Assembly: GCA_025457625.1 (NCBI GenBank)
Contig: JALOUA010000004.1
Span: forward strand, 1 to 44,938
DNA from: Akkermansiaceae bacterium
Lineage (GTDB): Bacteria > Verrucomicrobiota > Verrucomicrobiia > Verrucomicrobiales > Akkermansiaceae
Reading direction: 5' to 3'
Length of the DNA: 44,938 nt
Positions 1-8,006 of this stretch are shown one piece after another. A program made the position numbers and the translations under genes. Within the stretch, counting starts at the first letter, position 1. Each line of letters begins with the position of its first letter. Under the pieces are notes generated by a model that was not told the origin of the DNA, searched no databases, and worked only from the letters and a program-made list of their open reading frames with translations.

Positions 1-2358
1 ACGCGCTGTCACCATCCTGAAGCCCGTTCAGTTTGGTGAACAGTGAACACGACTTGCCGAAGATTTCGAAACGCTTGCGCAAGCGGGTCTCCAAATCCAC
101 ACCGTCCGAACCGTTGTTCAGAGCGCGCTTCAACATGTCCCAGACACTGAGCGATTCGATTTGCGGAATGACATGCTGATCCAGGGCCATCTCGATCGAT
201 GCCTCCATTGAGCGCTGCAGACCGGTCACGAGTTGCTGGATCTTCGTATGGGTCCAGGCCTGCCGGTGGTTGCTCGCATAAGCTGGATTTGTGTCCAGTT
301 CGCCCATAATCGCCTTGAAGCACCCACATACACTGACGCTTCCATTGCTGCCATGCCGCCAGCCATCCGCAATAGCCGTGCTTGCCTTGATCAATAGCGT
401 TTCGCTACCATCCCTTCCCGCGATCGGCATCGTCAAAACCGAATCGGTCAACCGCTGCAGTTCGGCTTTTTCACTGACGACATCGCGGTTTGTGAAGTCA
501 TGGGTTTGCTGGTCCGCCAACAGCTTGTCCACACGCATCCGGTAATTGTCAAAAACCGAGTAACCGGCGTGTTTGGCAACCAGTTTGCGAGCGACACTAA
601 TCCGACGGAGACGTTCAATAATGTCGATGAGGGCCGATTCTCCGGCAGTCAGCATCGCCAGATCCCTGATGCTGTCCCGATAACGGGTGAGCGAGTTGCG
701 GACCAACCTGGGGCCGGCCCACCGGGAGCGCAGCAGGTTCATTTTTGAAGGGAACGCCTTTTCGGATTGCTCCAATGTGGTTTCAAAAACCTGTTTGGTG
801 CCGCCCGGTCCGTAAATATGGTCACGAGTCGTGGCAATGCTTGCTCGGCAATCATCAAGTGCCTAGGTAATGATTCCCGGCCCGTCGTCCGTTCCAAGCA
901 GGCTGTTGATCAGATACTTGAGCGTTCCCATTTCGAGCCGCTTGTCAGGAAGTTCACCCAGCAAATCCTTCAGGATCTCATCCAGAGCGACTGCAAGCCT
1001 GTGACGAAGATCCTCCATCTTGGCCTTTACTTCCGGATGTTCCAATCTCAGGCAACGGCCGTAATAATCCTCAAGGGATGCGGCCATGTCCTGCCAGTCC
1101 CTATTGAATTCAGCCGCCTTGTCCGGGAGGGAGTAACGGCTGTCGTCCTTGATGGAGTCATCGCTTTCCACGGCGAACTGCTTGTAGAATTCCGCCCAAC
1201 GGATCTGGTTTTCGAAATGATTCAGGCAACTCTGATACCGGTCCGGCTCGTTGTTGTAGAAATCGTCACTGGAAAGCCGGGTGATGACTTTTTCCGCGGC
1301 GATCGCCCTCAACTTGGCTTTGGGCATCTTGATGTTCAGCATGCCGATCAACTCGATGGTATTGGGACGATTTCCGAATTGGGCATCCGCCTGCATGGCG
1401 TATTCAAAGCCAAATCGTTTTGGCTGCGCGCGCCCACGAGAGTCACCCGGTAATACGGCGGAGCCATTGTATCAAACAACCCGTTGGGTAAACTGCCATT
1501 CAATCCGAGCGTTCTTGGCCAGCGACCGTCCTTCAATACTGTCCGTCGACCATTGCTGCCTTGCAGCAGACTTAATTCAGACAAAGCAAACGCGGTATTA
1601 TGGTTCTGGGTGTCTTCCCGGATCTGGTTGCGGCTGGCTTCCATGTTTCCTGTCTGGCAGACATCGCCGAGGATGTAAGTTCCGGCAATCGTGGTGTTCG
1701 CACCGAACACATCCTTGATGAGAAACGGAATATCTAGGAACAAGCCGCTGCAGGTTCCCCCGGCAAGCAGTCCAAATACCCGACAAACCATCTCATTCAT
1801 GCCGATTTCCGCAGCCTGTTCTTCATCTCTAGCGGACAACTCTGCATATTTTTGACTAAAATAATCCCGGATGCCCGTGAGCTTGTGTCGCACCGCATCA
1901 CTGCGGTGGAAAAGCAGTCGTCCGCATGCCCGAATTCCGCCGCAGCCGGTTGTGAAATTATCCACGGGTGGATACCACGGTCGGTTTGCTGCCTTACCCT
2001 CCCAATACCACCACTTGGATGTCTCATCCAAAATTCTCGGGTCCTGCCGCTGGCTCAAAACCATGGTGTCGACGACGTCTGTGGTTTTTGAACTTCCCGC
2101 CAAGGACATGGAAAGGAAATCAAGATCGCTTCCGACTCCTTTTTCCCGATCCCGTTCCGAGGTGATGGCCAAGAAATAGGTCCACTCCAATGTTTCTTTG
2201 TCGGCTCGGCTTTCCAGTTCCTGTTTGAGTTTCGAAACAATCTTGGCTCCGGTCGAGCCGAGACCGATGTAAATTCTCGGGTGTATGGCCATGGTTTGTG
2301 GGGGTTGGGTGTCTGATTGGGATGGTTTTTCGTGTTCAGGCTTTTTCACGCCACTCAA
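1..2358 (-). pseudogene. Tubulin/FtsZ-superfamily (Tubulin_2-like) gene, broken, runs off left edge
   Basis: The first 336 codons (2358 down to 1348) carry the hallmarks of a bacterial tubulin-like GTPase: a Gly-rich loop GLGSTGAKI (about residues 32-40), a TGCGG stretch (137-141) and a tubulin-signature-like GGTCSG (200-205). The frame is lost near 1400-1430, and homologous-looking sequence continues in another frame from about 1396 down to a TAG at 863-865. Directly after this TAG the same phase stays open for 287 codons to the window edge, with helical sequence and no good start (first ATG 742, no clear RBS). I read this as one gene of more than 780 codons with one frameshift and one nonsense change (CAG to TAG would be one transition). 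Two or three shorter genes is the alternative. The start overlaps the end of the upstream vWA gene by about 23 bases (a TTG start at 2358; ATG at 2292 is possible), so the two were probably co-translated. Family naming is by motif recognition only. Confidence -1.
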
Positions 2359-4486
2359 CGGTCACGCCGCCAAAGACGAATTGATCGCCGTGTGTGAGAG
2401 GAGTTGGGCCGGCCACTTCACTTTCGGTTACCGCCTTTTGACCAAGTCTGATGGTTTCCGAGCGCTTTTTGACTGATTTTTCGGTCTTCGGAATGAGCAC
2501 GAAACTCTGCTGGAATGGCACGCGCCGGATCACTGCAAGGGTGGATGATCCTGCCTGCCTCAACTGGATGTCGTCGGAACTGGAACCACCAACCGTCGCC
2601 AACCGTCGCGGCCACAACCAGTTGGTGGCTCCGTGGGCGCGGAATACCTGACCCATCGTGGTCGAGCTACCCGGGTCCGGTTTGAGCGAGAACTCCAAAC
2701 CGCGTCTTTTTTGTGCGAGACTGAGACATGGTTTGAGGAAGAACGGCACGACACCGAAGATCCAGATGAAGAAAAGGACAGCTGCTCCGATCAGGTATTT
2801 GGCCCATGCGGGAAGTGGTGCTTTTGCTTTGATGCCCAGTGGCGAAGCCGTGATACTTGCTTTGCCATCGGCTCCTACAAAAGAAACACTGACCGAAACC
2901 TGGTAATCGCCCGGCTTCTTATAGGTATGGGATGGGTTCACCTCGCTGGTGGTTTCTCCGTCGCCAAAGTTCCATTGGATGGATTCGTAGGCGCCGTCGA
3001 TCTTGGCGGTGAAGCTGACTTCGAAAGGAACCGTTCCCTTTGATGGGTCGGCAGTCACGCTGATCGTCGGACCCGGCGGCAACACCTCAATGGTTGTGCT
3101 GGTCTCCGCTTGCCCACCCGGGCCCTTGACAACGAGACGCACTATCCGTTGCCCCGGGGTTTTGAAGGAATGAAGTGGGTTTTTCTCGGAGCTGGTTTTC
3201 TCGCCTGCGAAATCCCACACGTAGCTTTCGACCAGCCCCTCACTCTGGTCCATGAACTGGACCGACTCCCCCACCTTGAACTTTTCCCCAACCATCCGGA
3301 TGCCGGCGGTCGGCATGGGTGCGGGCGGTGGTTTTGGCAGAACGGTGACTTTCCGGGTGGCCGTCCCCTTCTGACCATTGTCGCCCGCGACTTCCAGTGT
3401 GACCTCGTAAGACCCCTCTGTTTCAAAGGTGAAAGCGAGAACGCGCTCATTGCCGGAGGGTTTCCCCTCAACCGTCCACTTGCGCTGGGTGATTTCGCCG
3501 ATTGAGCGATCCACGAATTCCGCGGGGCGGGCGGCAATCACTTCGCCTGGCACATGGAAGTCCGCCTGAACCGGGCTGGTTCCGACATTCACGATTGCCT
3601 GCGCTTTGTCGCGGGATCCGCTCTTGCGCTGGACTTCCAGCCTTACCACGTAGCGGCCCGGCTGGGTGAAGGTGTGCTTGACCGACTTGCCTTCGCCCGC
3701 AGGCTGGTCGTTCACCAACCACCGATGTGCCTGGAAGGCGGATTTGGAAGCATCGAAGAAGGTCACTTCCTGGCCGGTCACCGCAGGGCTGGGTGCCCAT
3801 TCGATGACAGGCGGGAAAGGATCCTCGGCGAAGTTCGGGTCGAGGACCGGATTGATGCGCCCTTTCTTCGCCTCCGCATTCACAGGCCCCATGAATTCCG
3901 CCTTGAGCGAGCCCAAGAGGATGAGGTCCGGCAGCATCAGACCTTTGGGGATTTCCGGAAACCCGTCGAGGACCTGCTGAAGGGTCAGGCTCGAACCCGG
4001 GTGATCGTTCTCGCCATCGGTGATGACCCGCACGTTGACCCACTGGTCTTCAGAGGATGCGGCGTATTCCCTCGCCTTCAGCAGAACGCGGCGGATGGTG
4101 GCGTAGAGATGGGTCTGGCTGTCGCGCGGCGGTGCCAGCGCCTTGACCCACGCTTCCGCTTTTTCCCTGTCACCCGCCCGGCTGAAAAGGAACTCCCGCT
4201 CGGAAACGATCCCGCTGTTGAACGAGATCAGGAACAGACGGGAATCCGCGGGCAATGAGGCGACGTAATTGCGAAGGGCCGGCCTGACGATGTCGATCCG
4301 CGAGGTCGCCCCGCTGCCCTGGGGGATGCGGTTGCCGTCCTTGTCCCAGAGCATGGAACCGGAAACGTCAATCGCCAGAATGTGGTCTGCGGCATGCAAA
4401 CGGCATGCGCACAGAGCCATCAAAAGCAACCATGCTAATTGACGCAAAATCAGCTGACTCGTGGCAATAAGGTCTTTCCTAACCAT
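2336..4486 (-). CDS. Membrane vWA protein with PKD repeats and FHA-like tail
   Basis: This 716-residue protein (from ATG 4486) starts with a signal/anchor segment rich in Leu (about 11-31). A von Willebrand A domain follows with an intact MIDAS start DVSGSM (D40, S42, S44), to about residue 200. About four PKD-type beta-sandwich repeats fill residues 205-550, with typical WNFGDGETTSEVNPSHTY and WDFAGEKTSSEKNP motifs. A transmembrane helix (about 561-585) precedes a cytoplasmic tail. The last ~90 residues (TVGGSSSDDIQL ... GDQFVFGGVTVEWR) resemble a FHA fold, but the canonical FHA Gly-Arg/Ser-x-x-His signature is degenerate. The likely topology is vWA and PKD outside, FHA-like inside. It overlaps the tubulin-like gene downstream, which suggests a shared function such as a membrane-linked filament or surface complex; this is inferred. 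An extra 18 codons upstream (to 4540) are open, but ATG 4486 gives the better signal peptide. Confidence -1.
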   Translation of the reverse strand: MVRKDLIATSQLILRQLAWLLLMALCACRLHAADHILAIDVSGSMLWDKDGNRIPQGSGATSRIDIVRPALRNYVASLPADSRLFLISFNSGIVSEREFLFSRAGDREKAEAWVKALAPPRDSQTHLYATIRRVLLKAREYAASSEDQWVNVRVITDGENDHPGSSLTLQQVLDGFPEIPKGLMLPDLILLGSLKAEFMGPVNAEAKKGRINPVLDPNFAEDPFPPVIEWAPSPAVTGQEVTFFDASKSAFQAHRWLVNDQPAGEGKSVKHTFTQPGRYVVRLEVQRKSGSRDKAQAIVNVGTSPVQADFHVPGEVIAARPAEFVDRSIGEITQRKWTVEGKPSGNERVLAFTFETEGSYEVTLEVAGDNGQKGTATRKVTVLPKPPPAPMPTAGIRMVGEKFKVGESVQFMDQSEGLVESYVWDFAGEKTSSEKNPLHSFKTPGQRIVRLVVKGPGGQAETSTTIEVLPPGPTISVTADPSKGTVPFEVSFTAKIDGAYESIQWNFGDGETTSEVNPSHTYKKPGDYQVSVSVSFVGADGKASITASPLGIKAKAPLPAWAKYLIGAAVLFFIWIFGVVPFFLKPCLSLAQKRRGLEFSLKPDPGSSTTMGQVFRAHGATNWLWPRRLATVGGSSSDDIQLRQAGSSTLAVIRRVPFQQSFVLIPKTEKSVKKRSETIRLGQKAVTESEVAGPTPLTHGDQFVFGGVTVEWREKA

Positions 4487-4823
4487 CTTCAAGTGATTCG
4501 TATTCAATTCACCGTTCGCCCGCAACTCCAAACGGAGCAAAAATCTACCCCGAAAGGGTTGAGCATTGACTGTGGGGAGTCTGGATCGAGGTGTTGCTTT
4601 TCTGATGAACTGGTCCGCCCCCCCGGCAGATCGGGGCCTTTCTCAAACCATCCAAGATCGGCTTGAAACGAATCCTTTCGTTTTCCGAAGAATCTGGAAT
4701 CCTACATCCCATTCGTCCAATGTTCATCGAACCGCTCCAACGCCATCTCCACGTCTGTGCCCAGGTTGAACTACCCCGGATCGGCCTGTTCCGAATGCGG
4801 CGGGGTTTCGCAAATTCCACACG
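4487..4823. other. Gene-poor stretch with a possible phosphatase 5' remnant
   Basis: No complete gene is supported here. In plus frame 1 an ATG at 4720 opens a short peptide, MFIEPLQRHLHVCAQVELP, resembling the N-terminal 'HVC..ALP' start of small tyrosine-phosphatase-like proteins. It is in a different frame from the phosphatase body that starts at 4824, and too little sequence lies between. It may be the damaged 5' end of that gene. The rest shows nothing I can name. Confidence -1.
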
Positions 4824-5228
4824 ATGCTGTGCCTCGATGTCGTCGGCACGGATGGCATGGACGAGAGCGAGCTCATTCACGCGCCGAGAGCGGAACATCT
4901 CGATGAAGTCTTCCGTTTTGCCGACAGCATGCCGGGAGAGCCCCTGCTTGTTCACTGCTGGGCAGGGGTTTCGAGGAGCACCGCCGTCGCGCTTGTCCTG
5001 ATCGTCAGGGCTATGCATTTCGACGGCTACACCGAAGATGAAATCGTCTCTGAGGCCTGCGAAATCCTTTTGGAGATCCGGCCTCAGGCAGCGCCAAATC
5101 CCCTGGTGCTGGAGATCGGGCTATCCCGATTCATGGATGCCGACTCCGCCAATCGCCTCATGGTCCGCCTGGTCAACGACCCGGCGCTTTTCCAAAATCG
5201 CCACAAGGGTGCCTCGCCCGGAATTTGA
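4824..5228 (+). CDS. Small tyrosine/dual-specificity phosphatase-like protein, probably N-truncated
   Basis: The 134-residue product carries the PTP/DSP catalytic loop HCWAGVSRS (His-Cys-x5-Arg-Ser; about residues 44-52), followed by a hydrophobic helix (TAVALVLIVRAM) and a C-terminal half typical of small COG5350-like protein tyrosine phosphatases (AAPNPLVLEIG ... LMVRLVNDP). An Asp-rich segment before the loop may supply the general acid. Members of this family are usually about 160-190 residues and begin with an 'HVC' strand. Here the frame has a stop at 4767-4769, no ATG before 4824 and no visible RBS, so the first 30-40 residues seem to be lost or frameshifted. The fold could still form, but activity is doubtful. 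Neighbours give no functional clue. Confidence -1.
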   Translation: MLCLDVVGTDGMDESELIHAPRAEHLDEVFRFADSMPGEPLLVHCWAGVSRSTAVALVLIVRAMHFDGYTEDEIVSEACEILLEIRPQAAPNPLVLEIGLSRFMDADSANRLMVRLVNDPALFQNRHKGASPGI

Positions 5229-5520
5229 AGGCGTTGTGCGTTTGCTCACTCCCCACATTCATCATCTCCACAGTGGCGTCAGGGTGCCGAAATGTCGGCG
5301 TTGGTTTGCTACCTGATCACGGCGCTTTCAGGTCCGCGCTCATTGCTATGGGTGCCGAGTCGCAACGAATCGTTCAGCGAGCATAGCAGTGGAAATTCGT
5401 ACATACCCGCCGCCCAGACCTCGCCGCTCCTTCCGCCGAAAACCCTTTCAAAAAGTGGCACGCCCTCGGCACACCATTTTGGATGAACCGCTAGATAGTT
5501 CTCATAAAAAACTGAAATTC
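5229..5520. other. Non-coding stretch, nothing recognised
   Basis: Short open frames here have no family features, no RBS and mixed composition. The stretch leads into the tRNA-Ser fragment, and it may be old junction DNA. I see no promoter, terminator or repeat that I can support. Confidence -1.
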
Positions 5521-5578
5521 AGTGCCTCAGGGGGGACTCTAACCCCACAGCACTTGCGGACCAACGGATTTCAAGTCT
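5521..5578 (-). pseudogene. 3' fragment of tRNA-Ser(UGA)
   Basis: Read on the minus strand, this piece holds an anticodon arm with loop CTTGAAA (anticodon TGA, serine), a long variable arm around GGTCCGCAAG, and a T arm GGGGTTAGAGTCCCC whose loop has decayed from the usual TTCGAAT/TTCGAGT. It then passes into an acceptor-like end without a good CCA. The 5' half (acceptor, D arm) is absent: sequence right of 5578 does not form it. Such 3' halves are typical leftovers of integrase-mediated insertion at a tRNA gene. The assignment rests on pattern recognition, not on a covariance search. Confidence -1.
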
Positions 5579-5690
5579 CAACATTCACGCTCACAGATTC
5601 AGCGAGACATCCGGTCGATCATTTGGCTCCGCCGATTTCGGCCTTCAAAAATAGGCGCATTATTGGCATAGTGACTTTTAAAAACCTAAC

Positions 5691-5714
5691 AAAAAGGGAG
5701 CCTTTTGACTCCCT
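5691..5714 (-). terminator. Rho-independent terminator of tRNA-Tyr
   Basis: On the minus strand an 8-bp stem AGGGAGTC / GGCTCCCT (one G-T pair) with loop AAAA is followed by a run of T residues. It lies 18 bases past the 3' end of the tRNA-Tyr gene, in the right orientation. Confidence -1.
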
Positions 5715-5732
5715 AAGTCATTGAAAATGAAA

Positions 5733-5818
5733 TGGTGGGCAGAGCTGGATTCGAACCAGCGTAGGCGTTAGCCAGCAGATTTACAGTCTGCCCCCTTTAG
5801 CCACTCGGGCATCTACCC
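5733..5818 (-). tRNA. tRNA-Tyr (anticodon GTA)
   Basis: An 86-base class II tRNA. The acceptor stem GGGTAGA pairs with TCTGCCC (one T-G pair), the 3' end encodes ACCA, the anticodon loop reads CTGTAAA (anticodon GTA), the variable arm is long (GCTAACGCC) and the T arm has the standard GGTTCGAATCC. The CCA end is genomically encoded. It has its own upstream promoter-like sequence and a downstream terminator, so it is transcribed alone. Confidence -1.
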
Positions 5819-5849
5819 TTACACCATTCCCGCTCGCGCGGGGAGCGGA

Positions 5850-5878
5850 GATATGGAGGCGGCGCCTGGTTTTGACAA
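5850..5878 (-). promoter_or_regulatory. Likely promoter of tRNA-Tyr
   Basis: On the minus strand TTGTCA (5873-5878) is separated by 17 bases from CATATC (5850-5855). These match a housekeeping -35/-10 pair and lie about 32 bases before the mature tRNA 5' end. Confidence -1.
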
Positions 5879-5917
5879 GGGAAAATCTCGGATCGGAAAA
5901 ATTCGCGGAGAAACGGA

Positions 5918-7921
5918 TCAGGGCGCCCCATGTGGGGGAATCCGCTGGTTTTTATCAACGCGTTTGAGCATCCGGCCGAGTTCCTCCGCGAGTTGGACGA
6001 GCCGTTGCTGATCGTCGGGCGCGGGCGGGGCGGGATCGAAGCGCAGCCGCTGGTGAAGCGCGATGGCCTCATGGAGACAGCGGTCGTGGGGGAGGATCGG
6101 CCGCAGGCGCTCCAGCCAGCGGGCGAAGGGCATGCCGGGAGGGCGCTCGCCCAGATGCCTGCGGGCGCGGATTTCGAGTTGATGCAGAGGCGTGCGCACC
6201 AACGGTCCTTCATATCCCGGCACTCGTGAGCGCGCTTCCAGCCGGCGACGGGAACGCCACAGGCGATGGGCGATGAACACGCTCAAAAGCACGCCGACAC
6301 CGATCATGGTGCCCGATATGGCAAGGCGGTGGTCCGGATGGTTGCGCCAGAGGAAAAAATCCTCGCGCAGCCGCTTGAGTTCGTCGCCAAGCCGCTGCCT
6401 GAGTGTGGGCGGGACGGTGACGCTGGCGGTCCAGTCGGGCGGCGTGGGATCGAAATCAAGCCACAATCCGGCATCGGCATCCCAGACACGGCACCAGGCA
6501 TGCCCGTGGGTGCCGCGGATGACAAACCCCCCGCGCTTGGGATCGCGCTCGATGAGCATGTATCCGGTGGCGTAGCGCGCGGGGATGCCCGCCTCGCGCA
6601 GCATCAAGGCGGCGGCGGTGGCGAAGTATTCGCAGTGCCCGGCGCGCGAATCGGTGAGGAATCTGGAAATGGCAGTCGCGCCGTCCACCCGATAGGACGG
6701 ATTGCGAATGGTCAATCGGCGGGTGTAGCGGAATTCATGATGGAAAAACGTGCGGATCCGGGCGAGTCGCAGGGACAAGGGGATTTCGGCACGGATGCCA
6801 AGCGAGTCGGTGACCGTGCGGATCGTTTCGCGCTCCGCGAGTGGAATGCGCAGGTCCTCCTTGGGCACCGGCGGAGTTTCCGGATTGTTGCCGCCGCGCC
6901 AGAACACCATGCCATCGATCACCGGATTTTTGGGAAACACGCGCACGGTGCCGAAACTGTTCTGTTCCACGCCATCGAGTGCGAAGTCGCGCAGGGCGGC
7001 GGTGTCACCGGGCAGGGGCAGCGGGCTTTCCGCGGCAGCGGCACCCCGCAGCGCGAAGGCCGGCAGGAGCGACGGATCATTGCCGAGCCAGTGTTCGTTG
7101 AGCAGATAATATGGATCCTCGCCGATGAGCCGGGTGTCGAGATCGCGGAAGTCGGTGATGGAAACCCGCTGGTTCTGCCAATTCGAGCCGAGAAACGTGT
7201 TGAACGAGGCGGTGCGCAGCAGGCGTGGCGGCGCGCTGCCGGGCGCAAGCCGCAACCGCCAGACGATATCGGGCGACTGTTGGACGACGCCGGCCGTCCC
7301 GATCAGGGTGTTGGCGAAATTGGGATCAAAGCCACTGCGGCCATGACCACCGGCGCGACCGAGCCATTCCTCGGTTTTTTCGAGCACGAACCTGCCCGTC
7401 ATCGCGAGCAGCCCGGTCACAAGCAGCAGAGGGATCATCACCCTCAAGCGGCCGTGGCCGGCGGAAACCAGCATCCATCCCGTGAGAACGACCATGCCGG
7501 GAAGAAACAACCAGTTGCTGGAACTGGAGCCGACCGCCGCGGAGACCATCGTCACGGCGAACAGCACGTTTCCGAAATTGAAATCCGGGGTTTCCTCGAT
7601 CAGTCCGAGGCGCTGGTTGCGCTCGTGCCGGTGGCGGGCCAGAAACGAAAAGGTATTGAGCGGCAGCGTGTCGCGCAGGCCGTAGGACTGGATGAACTGG
7701 ATGGGAAACAACAAGGGCGGCAGCCATGAGAGCAGGCTGGGCAGCGCGGTGTAGCGGCTGCCGTCCAGCCAGATGAGCACGGCCGCCAGCGCAATGCCCA
7801 TCGCCGTGAACTGCCAGACGCGGGCGCAGGCCGCGTCATCGAACTCCCAGCGGACGCGCGTCCAGTGGCGGCCCTCCACCACCAGCGCCAAGAGCAGGCC
7901 GAACAGCGGCCTGTCCGTCAT
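5918..7921 (-). CDS. TgpA-type membrane transglutaminase-like protein (DUF3488-transglutaminase)
   Basis: This 667-residue protein has an N-terminal block of several membrane helices (about residues 5-185, DUF3488-like), a large extracytoplasmic domain, a transglutaminase core and a further helix (about 545-565) before a cytosolic tail. The catalytic triad is visible: Cys430 in GHCEYFATAAALM, His474 in HGHAWCRVW and Asp489 or the next Asp in LWLDFDPTPP. The family cleaves or cross-links proteins at the membrane and usually sits beside DUF58 and MoxR genes. Here the DUF58 gene lies immediately upstream (85 bases), which supports the assignment; no MoxR ATPase gene is in the window. The ATG at 7921 has only a G-rich stretch as RBS. 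Substrate unknown. Confidence -1.
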   Translation of the reverse strand: MTDRPLFGLLLALVVEGRHWTRVRWEFDDAACARVWQFTAMGIALAAVLIWLDGSRYTALPSLLSWLPPLLFPIQFIQSYGLRDTLPLNTFSFLARHRHERNQRLGLIEETPDFNFGNVLFAVTMVSAAVGSSSSNWLFLPGMVVLTGWMLVSAGHGRLRVMIPLLLVTGLLAMTGRFVLEKTEEWLGRAGGHGRSGFDPNFANTLIGTAGVVQQSPDIVWRLRLAPGSAPPRLLRTASFNTFLGSNWQNQRVSITDFRDLDTRLIGEDPYYLLNEHWLGNDPSLLPAFALRGAAAAESPLPLPGDTAALRDFALDGVEQNSFGTVRVFPKNPVIDGMVFWRGGNNPETPPVPKEDLRIPLAERETIRTVTDSLGIRAEIPLSLRLARIRTFFHHEFRYTRRLTIRNPSYRVDGATAISRFLTDSRAGHCEYFATAAALMLREAGIPARYATGYMLIERDPKRGGFVIRGTHGHAWCRVWDADAGLWLDFDPTPPDWTASVTVPPTLRQRLGDELKRLREDFFLWRNHPDHRLAISGTMIGVGVLLSVFIAHRLWRSRRRLEARSRVPGYEGPLVRTPLHQLEIRARRHLGERPPGMPFARWLERLRPILPHDRCLHEAIALHQRLRFDPAPPAPDDQQRLVQLAEELGRMLKRVDKNQRIPPHGAP

Positions 7922-8006
7922 CGCCCCCCAGTAGAGGAGCGAGATTCCTAACAGAAGCCGGGGTGGTGTGTGGGCGGGATTGATGGCGGTTCGGGGACTT
8001 GGGGAT

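Noticed and set aside
767-1453. A 228-codon plus-strand frame over the tubulin-like gene
   Set aside because: It looks protein-like in composition, but it lies opposite a minus-strand reading that carries the coherent helical sequence, and it has no family match that I recognise.
5821-5860. Hairpin CCGCTCGCGCGGGGAGCGG near the tRNA-Tyr promoter as a terminator
   Set aside because: It lies between the promoter and the mature tRNA and has no T-run on either strand; more likely a leader structure.
6266-7729. A 487-codon plus-strand open frame opposite the transglutaminase gene
   Set aside because: It is Gly/Arg/Ala/His-rich with no family features. The minus-strand gene has a full catalytic triad and membrane helices, so the plus frame is an antisense shadow common in GC-rich DNA.
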